A stretch of 64,000 nucleotides of DNA from Pseudomonas fildesensis (GCF_001050345.1 NZ_LFMW01000039.1:124001-188000), one strand, 5' to 3'. Positions 24,372 through 33,822 are shown, counted from the first letter of the stretch. Numbers and translations: made by a program. The notes: generated by a model from the letters alone, not told the origin.

Positions 24372-25345
24372 TCAAACCATTCACGCCGCCCCTCGAACGT
24401 GCTCACAATCAGCTCGACAATCATCTGCACCGCCTCGGCGTGTCGCACCTGCGCGTTCACCGCTAACCACACCTGGCGCTGCATGTTCTGGGCGAGCACT
24501 CCCGGCAAGGCCACCAGCCCACGGTCGAAGCTGCTCATGTAGTGCGGCAGCAAACCAATGCAGGCGCCGCAGCGGATCATTTCCAGCATCAGCGAATAGG
24601 CATGTACGTGCACCACGGCGGCCAGGCGTTGTTGCACCACGCTGTTCCAGGGCTGCAAGGCGTCGACCTGCGCGTCGGGCTGCCACTGCACCAGCATGTA
24701 GTCGGCCAGGTCTTCGAGGCTGTCGGGGCGGGTCGTCAGCCGCGAGTAACGCTTGGCGATATGCGGCAAATACTGCAAGCGCGCCAACACCTGCGGCGGC
24801 TCAGTGGGAAAGTTCGGGCCGGGCACAGGGCCGTCGGCGTCCGACAGCCACAGCACTACATCAACGTCAACCGATTGCAGGGCCAACTGGCTGTCGATGG
24901 AGATGATTTCCAGGCGCACACTGGCGTTGCGGCGCAGCAACGCGATCAGGTCGCGCCCGAGGATGTCATGCAGGATCGGCTCGGCCACGGCCAGGCGAAT
25001 CAGCGGTTGCTCCACCACCGGCAGGCGCCGTTCATGGGCCAAGGCAATCAGTTGCGCCTGCAATTGCTGGCCATCGCGAGTGAGCATCAGGCCGTTGCCC
25101 TGGTAGCTGAACAACACCTGGCGCAGCTGTACTTCCAGTTGTGCCAGGCGTTTACGCAGCAGCGTCGCCTTGATATTCAGGCTGCGCGCCGCCTGCATGA
25201 AACAGCCGCAACGCGCACTCACCAGGAAGTAGCGCGCCACCTCCGGCTCGATCTCGTTGGCCATCGCCAGCCAGGTGCCCCGCGACGGGCTCGACGCGCG
25301 ATACGGTGCAGGCCCCTGGGGGGCAGACGGTTCTAGATATGCCAT
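24368..25345 (-). CDS. LysR-type regulator, last gene of the TPS/TonB operon
   Basis: This 325-residue protein has a LysR-type HTH ('ARYFLVSARCGCFMQAARSLNIKATLLRKRL') and a substrate-binding domain. 'WLSDADGPVPGPNF' and 'HVHAYSLMLEMIRCGACIGLLPHYM' are the clearest sensor segments. The ATG at 25345 is chosen over 25381 because GGGAGT precedes it. It follows the PpiC gene by 51 bp and sits at the end of an eleven-gene minus-strand run, as does the LysR-type gene PA0701 in P. aeruginosa (recalled). It is a candidate local regulator of the cluster. Confidence 0.85.
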   Translation of the reverse strand: MAYLEPSAPQGPAPYRASSPSRGTWLAMANEIEPEVARYFLVSARCGCFMQAARSLNIKATLLRKRLAQLEVQLRQVLFSYQGNGLMLTRDGQQLQAQLIALAHERRLPVVEQPLIRLAVAEPILHDILGRDLIALLRRNASVRLEIISIDSQLALQSVDVDVVLWLSDADGPVPGPNFPTEPPQVLARLQYLPHIAKRYSRLTTRPDSLEDLADYMLVQWQPDAQVDALQPWNSVVQQRLAAVVHVHAYSLMLEMIRCGACIGLLPHYMSSFDRGLVALPGVLAQNMQRQVWLAVNAQVRHAEAVQMIVELIVSTFEGRREWFD

Positions 25346-25396
25346 GGGGGACTCCCTGTCTTGTGGGTCTTGTGCATCCAATGCGGTCGACGCGGG

Positions 25397-26338
25397 TTAC
25401 TCCAGCACCGCGTTCAACTGCGCCCCGTCGATGCTCAAGGTCGCGGTATTGAGCATGCCTTCCAGGTACGCCTTGGCGATCTGTTCCTGGCGTTGGGCGC
25501 GCAGGGCCTGGGTCAGGCGTTCGCGCAGTTCGTCGAGCGTCGCGGTGCGTGCCGGTTGCTGGGCGGTAAGCTTGAGCACATGGAACCCCGCCGTGCTTTG
25601 CACCACGTCCGACACCGCGCCTACCTTGAGCCGCGCCACCGCCTCACGCACGGGCGGCACCAGTTGCTGCAACGGTTGCAGGCCCGAATCGCCGCCCTGT
25701 TGCGCGGTGCCAGGGTCCTGGGAGTATTGCGTGGCCAAGGCAGCAAAATCACCCGGTGCGGCCTGGGCCCTGCGGCTCAGTTCCTGGGCCTGACGGCGCA
25801 CGGCATCGACACCCTGGGGGTCATTTACTGCGAGAAAAATCTGGCTGACCCGATACAACGGCGGCGTCATCCACTGCGCCTTGCCGCTGTCGTAGGCCTG
25901 CTGCAACTCGGCGGCGCTGGGGTAGTCGGCCGGCACCTGGCTGACCGACAGCATGTAGTCGCGAAACACGATCTGTTCAGTGGCGTCGCGGGTCTGTTGC
26001 TCCACCTCCGGGCGTTGGCGCCAGCCCTGGGCGTCGGCCTGTTCGAGCACGGCCTTTTGCGCCAGGCGCGAACGCAGCCAGGTCTCCAGGGCACCACGGT
26101 TGCCGCGCAGTTGCTCACGGGATTCGGCCGGCAGGCTCGCCAGCACGCTTTTCAGTTCAGGCAGGTCGATTTGCTGGTTGCCCAGGCGCGCCACCGCCGG
26201 CCCGCCGCGTTCGGCGCTGACAGCGGGCAGCGGTTGCTGAGCAGCGACCGGGTCACTGCCCGGCCGCAGACTCAACCCCACCGCCACTACCAGCAAGGTC
26301 AGCGCACCCGCGCCGACCCACAGGGTTGGTTTCTTCAC
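25397..26338 (-). CDS. PpiC-type (parvulin) peptidyl-prolyl isomerase
   Basis: This 313-residue protein has an N-terminal membrane anchor ('LWVGAGALTLLVVAVGLSL') and a SurA-like chaperone region. A parvulin domain starts near residue 160 ('YRVSQIFLAVNDPQGVDAV') and ends with 'VSDVVQSTAGFHVLKLTAQQP'. It would act in the periplasm, attached to the inner membrane. The start overlaps the preceding YbjN-like gene by 4 bp. Its place in the TPS/TonB cluster suggests assistance in folding or holding the large secreted protein or the barrels. Confidence 0.9.
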   Translation of the reverse strand: MKKPTLWVGAGALTLLVVAVGLSLRPGSDPVAAQQPLPAVSAERGGPAVARLGNQQIDLPELKSVLASLPAESREQLRGNRGALETWLRSRLAQKAVLEQADAQGWRQRPEVEQQTRDATEQIVFRDYMLSVSQVPADYPSAAELQQAYDSGKAQWMTPPLYRVSQIFLAVNDPQGVDAVRRQAQELSRRAQAAPGDFAALATQYSQDPGTAQQGGDSGLQPLQQLVPPVREAVARLKVGAVSDVVQSTAGFHVLKLTAQQPARTATLDELRERLTQALRAQRQEQIAKAYLEGMLNTATLSIDGAQLNAVLE

Positions 26339-26808
26339 AGGGCAGGCGCCTCTTCAGCGACCGCAACAGCAACCGTCTGCGCCTGCAACTGCGCGGCTTG
26401 CTGGCTGTATTCACGCAGGTAGACGATAAATTCCTGCAACAGGCGGTCCCACAGCTCCAGTTGGCTACGCAGGTGCGTGGCGCCGACACCGGCCACCACC
26501 ACGTCCATCTCCATCAGCAGGAATTCGCCCTGCACCGACAGCCGAGCAAAGCGGCGCGAGGCGTTCCAGACCTGGGCCAGGCCTTCGGGCAAGTCGCCCT
26601 GCACGCGCAGCGCACAGCTGTAGGTGAAGTCCACATAACTGCCCTGCTCTGCCGCCGGGTTGCCGAAGCGCACGGCAAAGCCGATGCCCTGGCTGGCGCT
26701 GAGCAGTTGCACGATACCGTTCTGCTCGGTCTGGTTGACCCGGTACCCGGCCTCTTGCAGCAGTTCGGTGAGGCTCGAAGTGGTGACGCTGGTGATCAAT
26801 TCGCTCAT
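26335..26808 (-). CDS. YbjN-like small protein
   Basis: This 157-residue soluble protein has no signal peptide. Segments such as 'LTELLQEAGYRVNQTEQNGI' and 'VWNASRRFARLSVQGEFLLMEMDVVVAG' resemble YbjN/T3SS-chaperone-like folds. The C-terminal tail is rich in Ala, Gln and Val. The gene overlaps ppiC by 4 bp and follows the coiled-coil gene by 18 bp. A chaperone-like role for another product of the cluster is possible; this is inferred from fold resemblance only. Confidence 0.65.
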   Translation of the reverse strand: MSELITSVTTSSLTELLQEAGYRVNQTEQNGIVQLLSASQGIGFAVRFGNPAAEQGSYVDFTYSCALRVQGDLPEGLAQVWNASRRFARLSVQGEFLLMEMDVVVAGVGATHLRSQLELWDRLLQEFIVYLREYSQQAAQLQAQTVAVAVAEEAPAL

Positions 26809-26825
26809 GGTGTCTTCCTTGTCTA

Positions 26826-27452
26826 TCAGTGATTGGCTGCGGCCTGGGGCGCATCAAAACGGCTCTTGTACAAATCGTCGCCAAAGCCCTGGGCCAGTTC
26901 CTCGAACTTGACCCGCGCGCCACTGGCGAAGGGCTGGCGAATACTCATCACCTCGGCCACATCGATTTTTTCGTAGGCCGCGAGCAACTGCTGGGCCACG
27001 CCGTACATCTGTTGATTCTTGACTGAACATTGCTGCACTTGTGTGTCACGTTCGCTCAGTTGCGCCTGCAAGCGGGCGCGCTCGGCCTCCTTGCCCTTGG
27101 CCAGCACCAGCAGTTCGTCATAGGCCTTCTTGAACTTGCCGATCTGCTCGTTGCTCGCCGCTACCTGGGCTTGCGCCTGGCTGTGCAAGCTCTGTTGCTG
27201 GCCGGCCATCTGCTCGGCCACGCCACGGGTCTTTTCCAGCTCGGCAGTCAGTTGCTTGATTTGCGCCTGAGCCTGCTTCGCCTGGTTCTCGGCGGCCAGG
27301 CGCGCGGCACTGGCCTGGGCCTGTTCGCTTTGCAGCGCCTGCAACTGCTGGGTGGTGCTGCGCAATTGCGTACGCAGGCGCTCTTCCATGCCTTCGGCCG
27401 AGGCACCTGTGGCGACCAGCAGCAACAGCAGCGCGCCTATTCGGGTGTTCAT
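26826..27452 (-). CDS. Exported coiled-coil protein
   Basis: This 208-residue protein has a signal peptide ('LLLLLVATGASA', cleavage about residue 19). It is followed by a heptad-rich coiled coil for about 130 residues (repeated A, Q, L and E, for example 'QAQIKQLTAELEKTRGVAEQM'). The last 45 residues are non-helical and end 'FDAPQAAANH'. It would be periplasmic and elongated. Its place between a porin and a YbjN-like gene in the TPS/TonB run is conserved at the P. aeruginosa pdt locus as recalled. No function is known. Confidence 0.72.
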   Translation of the reverse strand: MNTRIGALLLLLVATGASAEGMEERLRTQLRSTTQQLQALQSEQAQASAARLAAENQAKQAQAQIKQLTAELEKTRGVAEQMAGQQQSLHSQAQAQVAASNEQIGKFKKAYDELLVLAKGKEAERARLQAQLSERDTQVQQCSVKNQQMYGVAQQLLAAYEKIDVAEVMSIRQPFASGARVKFEELAQGFGDDLYKSRFDAPQAAANH

Positions 27453-27470
27453 GTGGCATCTCCCTGCGCA

Positions 27471-29171
27471 TCAAAAGCGCGTGTTGAGTTCCAGTTGCAT
27501 CACATCGACTTCGAACGGCGCGCCATACACTTCCGACGCGCTCAACCAACGCGCACTGGCGTAGATGTTTTTGTCGATGCCGTAGTTGCCGCCAATGAAG
27601 TAGCCCTTGGCGTTGGTGCCACCGAGGTGAAACGAGGAGTCGTTGAAGCCATCGGGCAAGGCGTCAGGCTGGATGTACTTGTAGCCAGCCAGCACGTTCC
27701 AGTCGCCGCGCTTGCGCATCTCCAGCGCGCTGCCGAGGGTGAAGGAGACCATCAGCGCGTTGCCGCCACTTTCAAACTGGCCCTTGCTGTTGATGTTGTT
27801 GACGATCTCGCCTTCGCTGCGCTTGAGCATTTCGCCCTTGTCGTAGCCCAGGTTGTGGATGAAGTTGCCCTGGGTACGCAGCTTGAAGTCACTCGGCAGC
27901 TCGCTGTCCCAGACCAGGTTGAGGTCCAGCACATCGAACTTGGACGCCAGGCCCACGTACTGTGGGTCTGGGGTCGTGGCTGGGGTGGCCGGGTTGGTGG
28001 TGTTGTTGCGCAGGTTGAACACGCTGTTGCCTTTTTGCATAAAGGCCACGCGCGTGCCGTCGGTGTCGCAACCGGGTGCGCCCTTCCACGGCGAGCAAGG
28101 GCTGGAGCGCTCACCCTCGATATCCTGGAACTGGTAGTAGGCGGCGGCAAGCTTGAGACTGTTGCTGCGGTTGATCTTCCAATCCGCGCCGATCTGCCCG
28201 CCGAACAGCCACTTGGTCTCACTGTCTTGCTTGTCGATGCCGTTGGTGCTGGCCGCATCCGAGGTGTATTCGACCGGGAACGCGCCGAGGGTGCCGAACA
28301 GGCCCCACTCGTTGTTGAGTTTGTGGTTGAAGATCGCGGCCACACCGTCGAAATTGAGGTCGCCGGAATACATCATGTCGGTGGAGTAGAACGGGTTGGC
28401 GATTCGCCCGGCGGTCAAGGTCATGGCGTCGGTGGCTTTCCAGCTCAGGTAACCCTGGTCGAGCCAGATGTCTTTCTTGCCGAAACCACCGCCCAGGGTC
28501 TGGGTAGTGGACACCGGGTTATTGTCAGAGCCGGTGCCCAGGCGAATACCGGCGGTCCACTCAGGCGAGATCACCGCTTTCATGCCCAGGCGTGCGCGCA
28601 GGCGGAACAGGTTTTCGCGGTCCTTGGTGGTGTTGATCAACGGCGGGAACTTGGTGTTCGAATTCTTGTTGACGTCATAAGGGCCCGTTTCATTGACCTT
28701 GGCGAAGTCGGTGATCTCCGGGCTGTTGTTGCCCGAGAAATAGCGCGACTCGTCACGCAGGCGGATATCGCCATCAAAGCTGATGCGCGAGACCCAATCC
28801 GGGAACGTATTGGGCTGGGCCCAGTTTTCCTGCTTGGCGGTGGCCATGACCTCGGCCTTCACCTGGTCGCGAATCTGGTCGCGCACCGCTTGCGGCACGT
28901 ACTGCACGCGCACATCGCCTGGCGCCGCCGTCGGGCCGCTGGCGACCACCGGGGCCGCGTTGGCCTGGCGTGCCTGTTGGGCTTCTTTTTCCGCCTGGGC
29001 GATCAGCCCATTGGCAGTGTCCTGGGTGAGCACGCCTTGCTGCACCAGCAGGCGGATCAGGTTGATCGTGACGTTTTCCGAAGGGGCGACCGGGGCTGCC
29101 GTCGCCTGGCCGACCAGGGTCGCAATGACCATGCCGACCGCCAGGGTCAGTCGATTCACGGGGGAAATCAT
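27471..29171 (-). CDS. Large putative outer-membrane porin (Porin_5-like)
   Basis: This 566-residue protein has a signal peptide ending near 'GQATAAP' (residue about 26). A periplasmic stalk follows, with a predicted helix ('QDTANGLIAQAEKEAQQARQA') and a proline-rich linker. The beta-barrel runs from about residue 110 to the end ('MQLELNTRF', terminal Phe). It matches the putative porin family seen next to ExbB/ExbD/TonB genes. It has no obvious TonB box or plug domain. It follows the TonB-like gene by 42 bp and may be the outer-membrane partner that the motor serves. Confidence 0.85.
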   Translation of the reverse strand: MISPVNRLTLAVGMVIATLVGQATAAPVAPSENVTINLIRLLVQQGVLTQDTANGLIAQAEKEAQQARQANAAPVVASGPTAAPGDVRVQYVPQAVRDQIRDQVKAEVMATAKQENWAQPNTFPDWVSRISFDGDIRLRDESRYFSGNNSPEITDFAKVNETGPYDVNKNSNTKFPPLINTTKDRENLFRLRARLGMKAVISPEWTAGIRLGTGSDNNPVSTTQTLGGGFGKKDIWLDQGYLSWKATDAMTLTAGRIANPFYSTDMMYSGDLNFDGVAAIFNHKLNNEWGLFGTLGAFPVEYTSDAASTNGIDKQDSETKWLFGGQIGADWKINRSNSLKLAAAYYQFQDIEGERSSPCSPWKGAPGCDTDGTRVAFMQKGNSVFNLRNNTTNPATPATTPDPQYVGLASKFDVLDLNLVWDSELPSDFKLRTQGNFIHNLGYDKGEMLKRSEGEIVNNINSKGQFESGGNALMVSFTLGSALEMRKRGDWNVLAGYKYIQPDALPDGFNDSSFHLGGTNAKGYFIGGNYGIDKNIYASARWLSASEVYGAPFEVDVMQLELNTRF

Positions 29172-29213
29172 TCGTACGCAACTCCTGTAAAAAACTGCAA
29201 AAAATGGGTTCGA

Positions 29214-29918
29214 TCAATCCGGGCGTCGGCCCTTGAGGGACAGGCGCACCGGCATGCTCACCGAGGCCGGCACGCGTTGTGTGGCATGGGGCGCACGCAA
29301 GGCCGCCAGCACCTGGGCGTCGGTCTCGGCGTCGCCGCTGGACTTGGCCAATTCCACCCGCGTGACTTGGCCCTCGGCGCTCAACCACACATCTGCCTGT
29401 ACCGCGTAGGCCTTCTTGCGCAACTGCGGGTCGTCCCTCAGCAGGCGTTGAAACACGCCGGCCAGGTACTGCTTGTAAGTACCGGCACCGAGGCCACCGC
29501 CGCCGGAACCGGCCATGCCGCCGCCCTTGCCCGCACCGATGTTGAAGCCGTCATTGCCGGACTGCGCATCGCCGTCCATCTGCATCGGGTTGGCCAAGTC
29601 ATCGGCTGGTGAAGGCGGCGCTTCTTCCGCCGGTTTCACCTCTTCGGGTTCCGGGGTGGGTACCGGCTCCGGCACTTTCTCCTCCACCTGGGGCTCGGGT
29701 TCCTTGGGCTTTTCCGGTGGCGGTGGCGGTAGTTGCGGCAACGGGATGATGGTCGGCACCTTCGGCGCTTCGCGGCGTACGCCACTCATGTCATTGGCCC
29801 ATTGCCAGAGAAACCAGGCCGCCACGGCGCCCAGCAGCAGGCCGAGGCCCCACTTCAGCGGGCGCAACGGCGGCTTGTTCTTCACGGGCAACGGCGGCAT
29901 CGGGATCTGTGCAGTCAT
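29214..29918 (-). CDS. TonB-like energy transducer
   Basis: This 234-residue protein has a short cytoplasmic start, one transmembrane helix ('WGLGLLLGAVAAWFLWQWA', about residues 24-42) and a Pro/Glu/Lys-rich periplasmic spacer. The C-terminal domain shows 'AVQADVWLSAEGQVTRVELAKSSGDAETD', the TonB C-terminal signature of 'G...V..v.l..SSG'. The stop codon is 42 bp before the porin start and 3 bp after exbD. It completes a second TonB system alongside ExbB and ExbD. Confidence 0.9.
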   Translation of the reverse strand: MTAQIPMPPLPVKNKPPLRPLKWGLGLLLGAVAAWFLWQWANDMSGVRREAPKVPTIIPLPQLPPPPPEKPKEPEPQVEEKVPEPVPTPEPEEVKPAEEAPPSPADDLANPMQMDGDAQSGNDGFNIGAGKGGGMAGSGGGGLGAGTYKQYLAGVFQRLLRDDPQLRKKAYAVQADVWLSAEGQVTRVELAKSSGDAETDAQVLAALRAPHATQRVPASVSMPVRLSLKGRRPD

Positions 29919-29921
29919 GGC

Positions 29922-30347
29922 TCAGCCCTGGCTCGGTTTGCCGGTGACCAGCCCGACCTGGGACAGCTCCAGCCGCCGCAGCAAATCGAGCACTTCGATC
30001 ACCTTCTGGTACTGCACCATGGCGTCGCCGCGCACGATCACCGGGAAGTCCGGGTTCAGGGCTTTCTCGATGCGCAGGCGCTCTTCCAATTCACCGAGGG
30101 TGACCGGGTAGGCATCGAGAAACACCTGGCCGCCATCGTTGACCGAGATGGCCTTGGTCTTGGCCTCGGACAGCGACACCGAGGCGCTGGCCTTGGGCAG
30201 GTGAATCTGAATACCCGAGACCTGGGCGGTGGCGGTGAGGATAAACATCACCAGCACCACCATCAGCACGTCCACCAGGGGCGTGATGTTGATGCTGTCG
30301 ACGGCGGCATCGTCGTCATCGTCGTGGGAGGCATTTACGGAAGCCAT
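29922..30347 (-). CDS. exbD: ExbD/TolR-family biopolymer transport protein
   Basis: This is a 141-residue ExbD/TolR protein. An acidic N-terminal run ('SHDDDDDAAVDSINITPLVDVL') leads into the single transmembrane helix ('VLMVVLVMFILTATAQV'). The conserved Asp in 'ITPLVDVL' (D27) is the proton-path residue. The periplasmic part follows the ExbD pattern ('VSLSEAKTKAISVNDGGQVFLD'). It is 12 bp downstream of the ExbB-like gene. The pentuple-Asp N-terminus is unusual. Confidence 0.93.
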   Translation of the reverse strand: MASVNASHDDDDDAAVDSINITPLVDVLMVVLVMFILTATAQVSGIQIHLPKASASVSLSEAKTKAISVNDGGQVFLDAYPVTLGELEERLRIEKALNPDFPVIVRGDAMVQYQKVIEVLDLLRRLELSQVGLVTGKPSQG

Positions 30348-30358
30348 GGCGATTCTCC

Positions 30359-32158
30359 TCAGGCCGGAACCGGCGCGTGGTGCGCAACGCGGTGCGCTGC
30401 TTCACTGGACTGGCTCTCGCCATGCATCTCCGCCAGGCGCGTGATGAACTCGTCGACAAACACGCGCATGTCGGCGCTGACTTCCTTGTTCCGCGTGATC
30501 AGGCGGTTGTAGCCGAACAGCGCGGGAATCGCGACGAACAGGCCCATGGCCGTAGCCAGCAAGGCCGCCGCCATACCTGGGGCGATGGCGTTGATGTTCA
30601 CGTCACCGGCCATCGCCGTGCCGAGGAACACCACCATGATGCCCAGCACCGTACCCAGCAGGCCGATGTACGGGCCGCCGGCGATGGCGTTGGACAGGGT
30701 CGACAGTTTGGAACTGAGTGCCTGGTTTTCGCGGGTGCGCACGCCGTCCATGGAGCAGCGGATGGCTTCGATGGTGGCCGCCGAGACGGACGAAGTGTCG
30801 GCGCCCTGGGCGCGGCGGGTACGGATCTCCTTGACTGCCACGCAGTACAGGCGCCACAGCGAGGAATGGGTCAGGCGTTCAGCGAGTACGCTGTCGTCGT
30901 AGAACATTTCCAGGCGGGTACCGATCTGCGCGAACTGCTCGCGAAACACCTCGTTGGCACTGCTCACACGGCTGACCATGCGGTTCTTGCGGATCATGAT
31001 GACCCACGACTGGAACATCATCGCCACCAGCACCAGGATGATCACCCAGGCATCCACCGGCACGGCGTTGAGCAAAAAGCCCAGGCTGCCGAAACCGTAG
31101 CCCGACTGTTCTTCATCCACGCCGTAAGCCACCAGTTTCGACTCGGCGCCCTGGGCGCCGGCATCGGCCAGCAGCAAGGTCGCCGGGCGGGCCACCTTGG
31201 ACAGGCGCAGCTCATCCATCGCCCCGGCAAACGGCAGGTGCGTGCCGGCTGCTTCCGGCACGTCGGCACCGACCGCCAGTGGCGAATTGAATGCCGGCAT
31301 GGCCACGGCCAGGCTCGCAGTTTCGCGGCCATTCACATACAGCGCGACTTTTTCACCCTCGGCGGTGAACGCCAGGTGCTGCCATTGACCGGGGTTCAGC
31401 GGCTGGGTCGACACCGCGCGCTGGCCGTCGATCTCCACAAACGGCATGCCCTGGTTCAGCCCCAGTAACAGACTGTGGGGGCCGTCACGGCGAGCCAGGA
31501 CGACTTGCTCGCCGCTGGCCTGGTCCAGGCGCAGCCAGGCGCTGAAGGTGAATGCGCTGCCTGCGGCGTGTTGCAGCGAGGGGCTGGCCGGCAACAACAA
31601 CGGCTGGCCGGTGAACTGCAAGGCGCGGCCGATCACACCGTCAATACGGGTGCCAGTGGCGTTCTGTGCGGTGTTGGCGTAGGCCGTGGTATCCCGTGGC
31701 GGCGTGCCATTGGCCCCGTCAAAGTGGTACAGCGCGGTGTAGTTCGGGTCGAAGGCCAATTGGCCGTTGGCCGTGGCCGGGGCCTTCTGGTTGCCGTAGT
31801 ACATCCACAGGTCCTGGCGCTGGCCGCCTTCGACCTTGGGCACATCGACCCAGATCAGCGCCATGCCCATCAGCGGGTCGAAGCTTTCGATCTGGTGGTT
31901 GAACACGGTCTTGTCATCGGCACTGACAAAGCGCAGGTCGGCGCCGTCATCCTTGACCCCGTCAAAGGTGAAATTGCCGGTGTGCAGGCGCACCAGCAGC
32001 GCGGTACGGCCCAGGGCCTGGTTGATCGCGGCGCCTTGGGCGGTGGTGTCCACGGTGATCTGTTTGCGGTAGTGCCAATCGTCTTGCCACCAGGCATGGG
32101 CGGTGGCCGGGAGCGCGAAGCCCAGGCAGATCAACAGGCTCAGGAATAGGCGTTGCAT
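30359..32158 (-). CDS. ExbB/MotA-type motor protein with DUF2341 and lectin-like periplasmic region
   Basis: This 599-residue protein has a signal peptide ('LLICLGFALPATAHA'). A DUF2341 domain begins 'WWQDDWHYRKQITVDT' and contains 'VWMYYGNQKAPATANGQ', a common beta-domain motif. A LamG/concanavalin-like region ('LLPASPSLQHAAGSAFTFSAWLRL') follows. The MotA/TolQ/ExbB module is at the C-terminus, with the first TM 'AWVIILVLVAMMFQSW' near residue 370 and 'GGPYIGLLGTVLGIMVVFLGTAMAG' later. Ordinary ExbB proteins are about 240 residues, so the first 360 residues are an addition. It is followed by exbD and tonB. Confidence 0.9.
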   Translation of the reverse strand: MQRLFLSLLICLGFALPATAHAWWQDDWHYRKQITVDTTAQGAAINQALGRTALLVRLHTGNFTFDGVKDDGADLRFVSADDKTVFNHQIESFDPLMGMALIWVDVPKVEGGQRQDLWMYYGNQKAPATANGQLAFDPNYTALYHFDGANGTPPRDTTAYANTAQNATGTRIDGVIGRALQFTGQPLLLPASPSLQHAAGSAFTFSAWLRLDQASGEQVVLARRDGPHSLLLGLNQGMPFVEIDGQRAVSTQPLNPGQWQHLAFTAEGEKVALYVNGRETASLAVAMPAFNSPLAVGADVPEAAGTHLPFAGAMDELRLSKVARPATLLLADAGAQGAESKLVAYGVDEEQSGYGFGSLGFLLNAVPVDAWVIILVLVAMMFQSWVIMIRKNRMVSRVSSANEVFREQFAQIGTRLEMFYDDSVLAERLTHSSLWRLYCVAVKEIRTRRAQGADTSSVSAATIEAIRCSMDGVRTRENQALSSKLSTLSNAIAGGPYIGLLGTVLGIMVVFLGTAMAGDVNINAIAPGMAAALLATAMGLFVAIPALFGYNRLITRNKEVSADMRVFVDEFITRLAEMHGESQSSEAAHRVAHHAPVPA

Positions 32159-32182
32159 GGGAAGAGTCTCCGGGAAAAAAGG

Positions 32183-33763
32183 TCAGAAAGTCGCCTGCAC
32201 ACTGAAGTGCAGTCGCGAGTCCTGTTTCTGGGTATTGGGTCCATCGAGCAGCGGGTAGCCCCAATCCAGGCTGCCGGACAACCATTTGCTCAAACTGGCG
32301 CGGGTGCCCAGGCCGACACTGGCCAGGCTGTATTCGTCTTCCTGCTCGGGCAGCGGGTCGTGCAGACGCAGGCGCGCGCCTTCGGCGAACGCATAGAAGC
32401 GCCACTCCTGCACGTAACTGCCGAGGAACTTGGCCAGGGACGGTGTGCGCAACTCCTGGGAGAGCAGCAGCCCCTCATCCCCCGTGCGCTCCGCCGCCAG
32501 GTAACCGCGCACTGAGGTGGCGCCGCCGGCGGAATATTGCTCGTTGGACACCAGCGGCCCCGAGGCCAGCTGGAAGCCGGCCTTGGACGCCGACTGCCAG
32601 TCGTTGGCAAAGGTGTAGGTGTAATTCAGGTCGCCCTTGAGCACCGCAAAGCTGGCGCTGGCCTTGTAGCGCTTGTAGTCGAACTCTTCGGCGTCGCTGC
32701 CATAGCCAAAGAATGCGCGGGTGCCGACGACCAGGTTCAAGCCCAGGCCCAGCTGGGATTTTTCGGTGTAGCGATAGCCGTTGTAGCCCAGGGTGAACGG
32801 CGCGTACTTGAGCGGCACCTGGTCGCTGCTGGCGCCGAACTTCACCTGCTCGTCGAAGTCCTTGAAGTCGATGCCTAAGGAGAACGAATTGGCCCAGTTG
32901 CCCGCCGCCGGCAGGTTGTAAATGGCCGACACGCCGTAGGAGTGGCCCTTGCCCAACACGTTGCTGCCGCCGATGGTGGCGATGTTGCTGTCGGACTGGT
33001 AACCGGAGAACTGCAGCGTCCAGCGCTCATCCAGCGGCGCGCTGTAGGAGCCCGACCAGACCTTGGCATTCGCGCTGTCCTGGGGCGCGGTGAAGTAAGT
33101 CAGGGAAATGCTGTGGCCCAGCTGCCAGAGGTTGTCGTAGCCCAGGGTCGCAACCGAGCGCAGCTTCTCGGTGTCGGCGCTGTAGTCGTTGTTCAGGCCA
33201 ATACTGGCGTGCCAGGGGTTCTGGTCTTCCACCTGCAGGTCGACGTCCATGGTGCCGGGGCGCTGGCCTTCGCGCACCAGCGGCGTGACCTGGCGGCCGG
33301 CGCTGCGGTTGAGCCCGGCGAGCTGGGTTTGCACGCTGGCAAAATCCGGCACGGCGCCTTCCTTGAGCCCGGGGACTTCTTCGCGAATCTCGACCGGCGA
33401 ATAGTGCTTGGCCCCCACCACCCGCACGCGGCCGACCTTGGTTTCGCTGACTTGCAGGTAGACGATGCCGTCATCGACCTTCTGCTCCGGCAGTTCCACA
33501 AACACCGACTGGTAGCCGCGCGCCTGGTAGATTTTCTGCAGCGCATCGCGGGCGCCTTCGATATCGTTCAGGGTCTTTTGCGGGCCGAGAAACGGGTACA
33601 CCGTTTCCTCGATCGTGGCCGCATCGAGCACGGTATTGCCGCGTACGAAATACTCGTTGACGTCTACCCGCCGCGCCGGGGCGTCGCCCTCCTCGGCTGC
33701 CACCGCCAGCGAACATAGCGTCAGGCAGCACAGCGCCAGCGTTGACTTGAACAGATGCTCCAC
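32183..33763 (-). CDS. TpsB outer-membrane transporter (two-partner secretion)
   Basis: This 526-residue FhaC-type transporter starts at a GTG preceded by GAGGGGG, which decides against the longer frame to 33922. The signal peptide ends at 'LCSLAVAA'. Two POTRA-like modules follow ('NEYFVRGNTVLDAATIEETV' and 'VGRVRVVGAKHYSPVEIREEV'). The barrel from about residue 190 carries the FhaC-type 'VRGY' motif in 'GGATSVRGYLAAER' and ends 'SVQATF', with terminal Phe. Its partner is the giant TpsA encoded just upstream. This placement matches PdtB of the P. aeruginosa pdt locus (recalled). Confidence 0.92.
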   Translation of the reverse strand: MEHLFKSTLALCCLTLCSLAVAAEEGDAPARRVDVNEYFVRGNTVLDAATIEETVYPFLGPQKTLNDIEGARDALQKIYQARGYQSVFVELPEQKVDDGIVYLQVSETKVGRVRVVGAKHYSPVEIREEVPGLKEGAVPDFASVQTQLAGLNRSAGRQVTPLVREGQRPGTMDVDLQVEDQNPWHASIGLNNDYSADTEKLRSVATLGYDNLWQLGHSISLTYFTAPQDSANAKVWSGSYSAPLDERWTLQFSGYQSDSNIATIGGSNVLGKGHSYGVSAIYNLPAAGNWANSFSLGIDFKDFDEQVKFGASSDQVPLKYAPFTLGYNGYRYTEKSQLGLGLNLVVGTRAFFGYGSDAEEFDYKRYKASASFAVLKGDLNYTYTFANDWQSASKAGFQLASGPLVSNEQYSAGGATSVRGYLAAERTGDEGLLLSQELRTPSLAKFLGSYVQEWRFYAFAEGARLRLHDPLPEQEDEYSLASVGLGTRASLSKWLSGSLDWGYPLLDGPNTQKQDSRLHFSVQATF

Positions 33764-33822
33764 ACAGCCCCCTCGTTTTATAAAATGTTGCGCCATCGCC
33801 GATTGCACGGCGTCTGGCCTGC

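Noticed and set aside
27030..29612. 860-codon plus-strand frame opposite the coiled-coil and porin genes
   Set aside because: It is an antisense frame of high-GC genes, rich in His/Arg/Gln without domain structure; the porin on the other strand has a signal peptide and barrel pattern.
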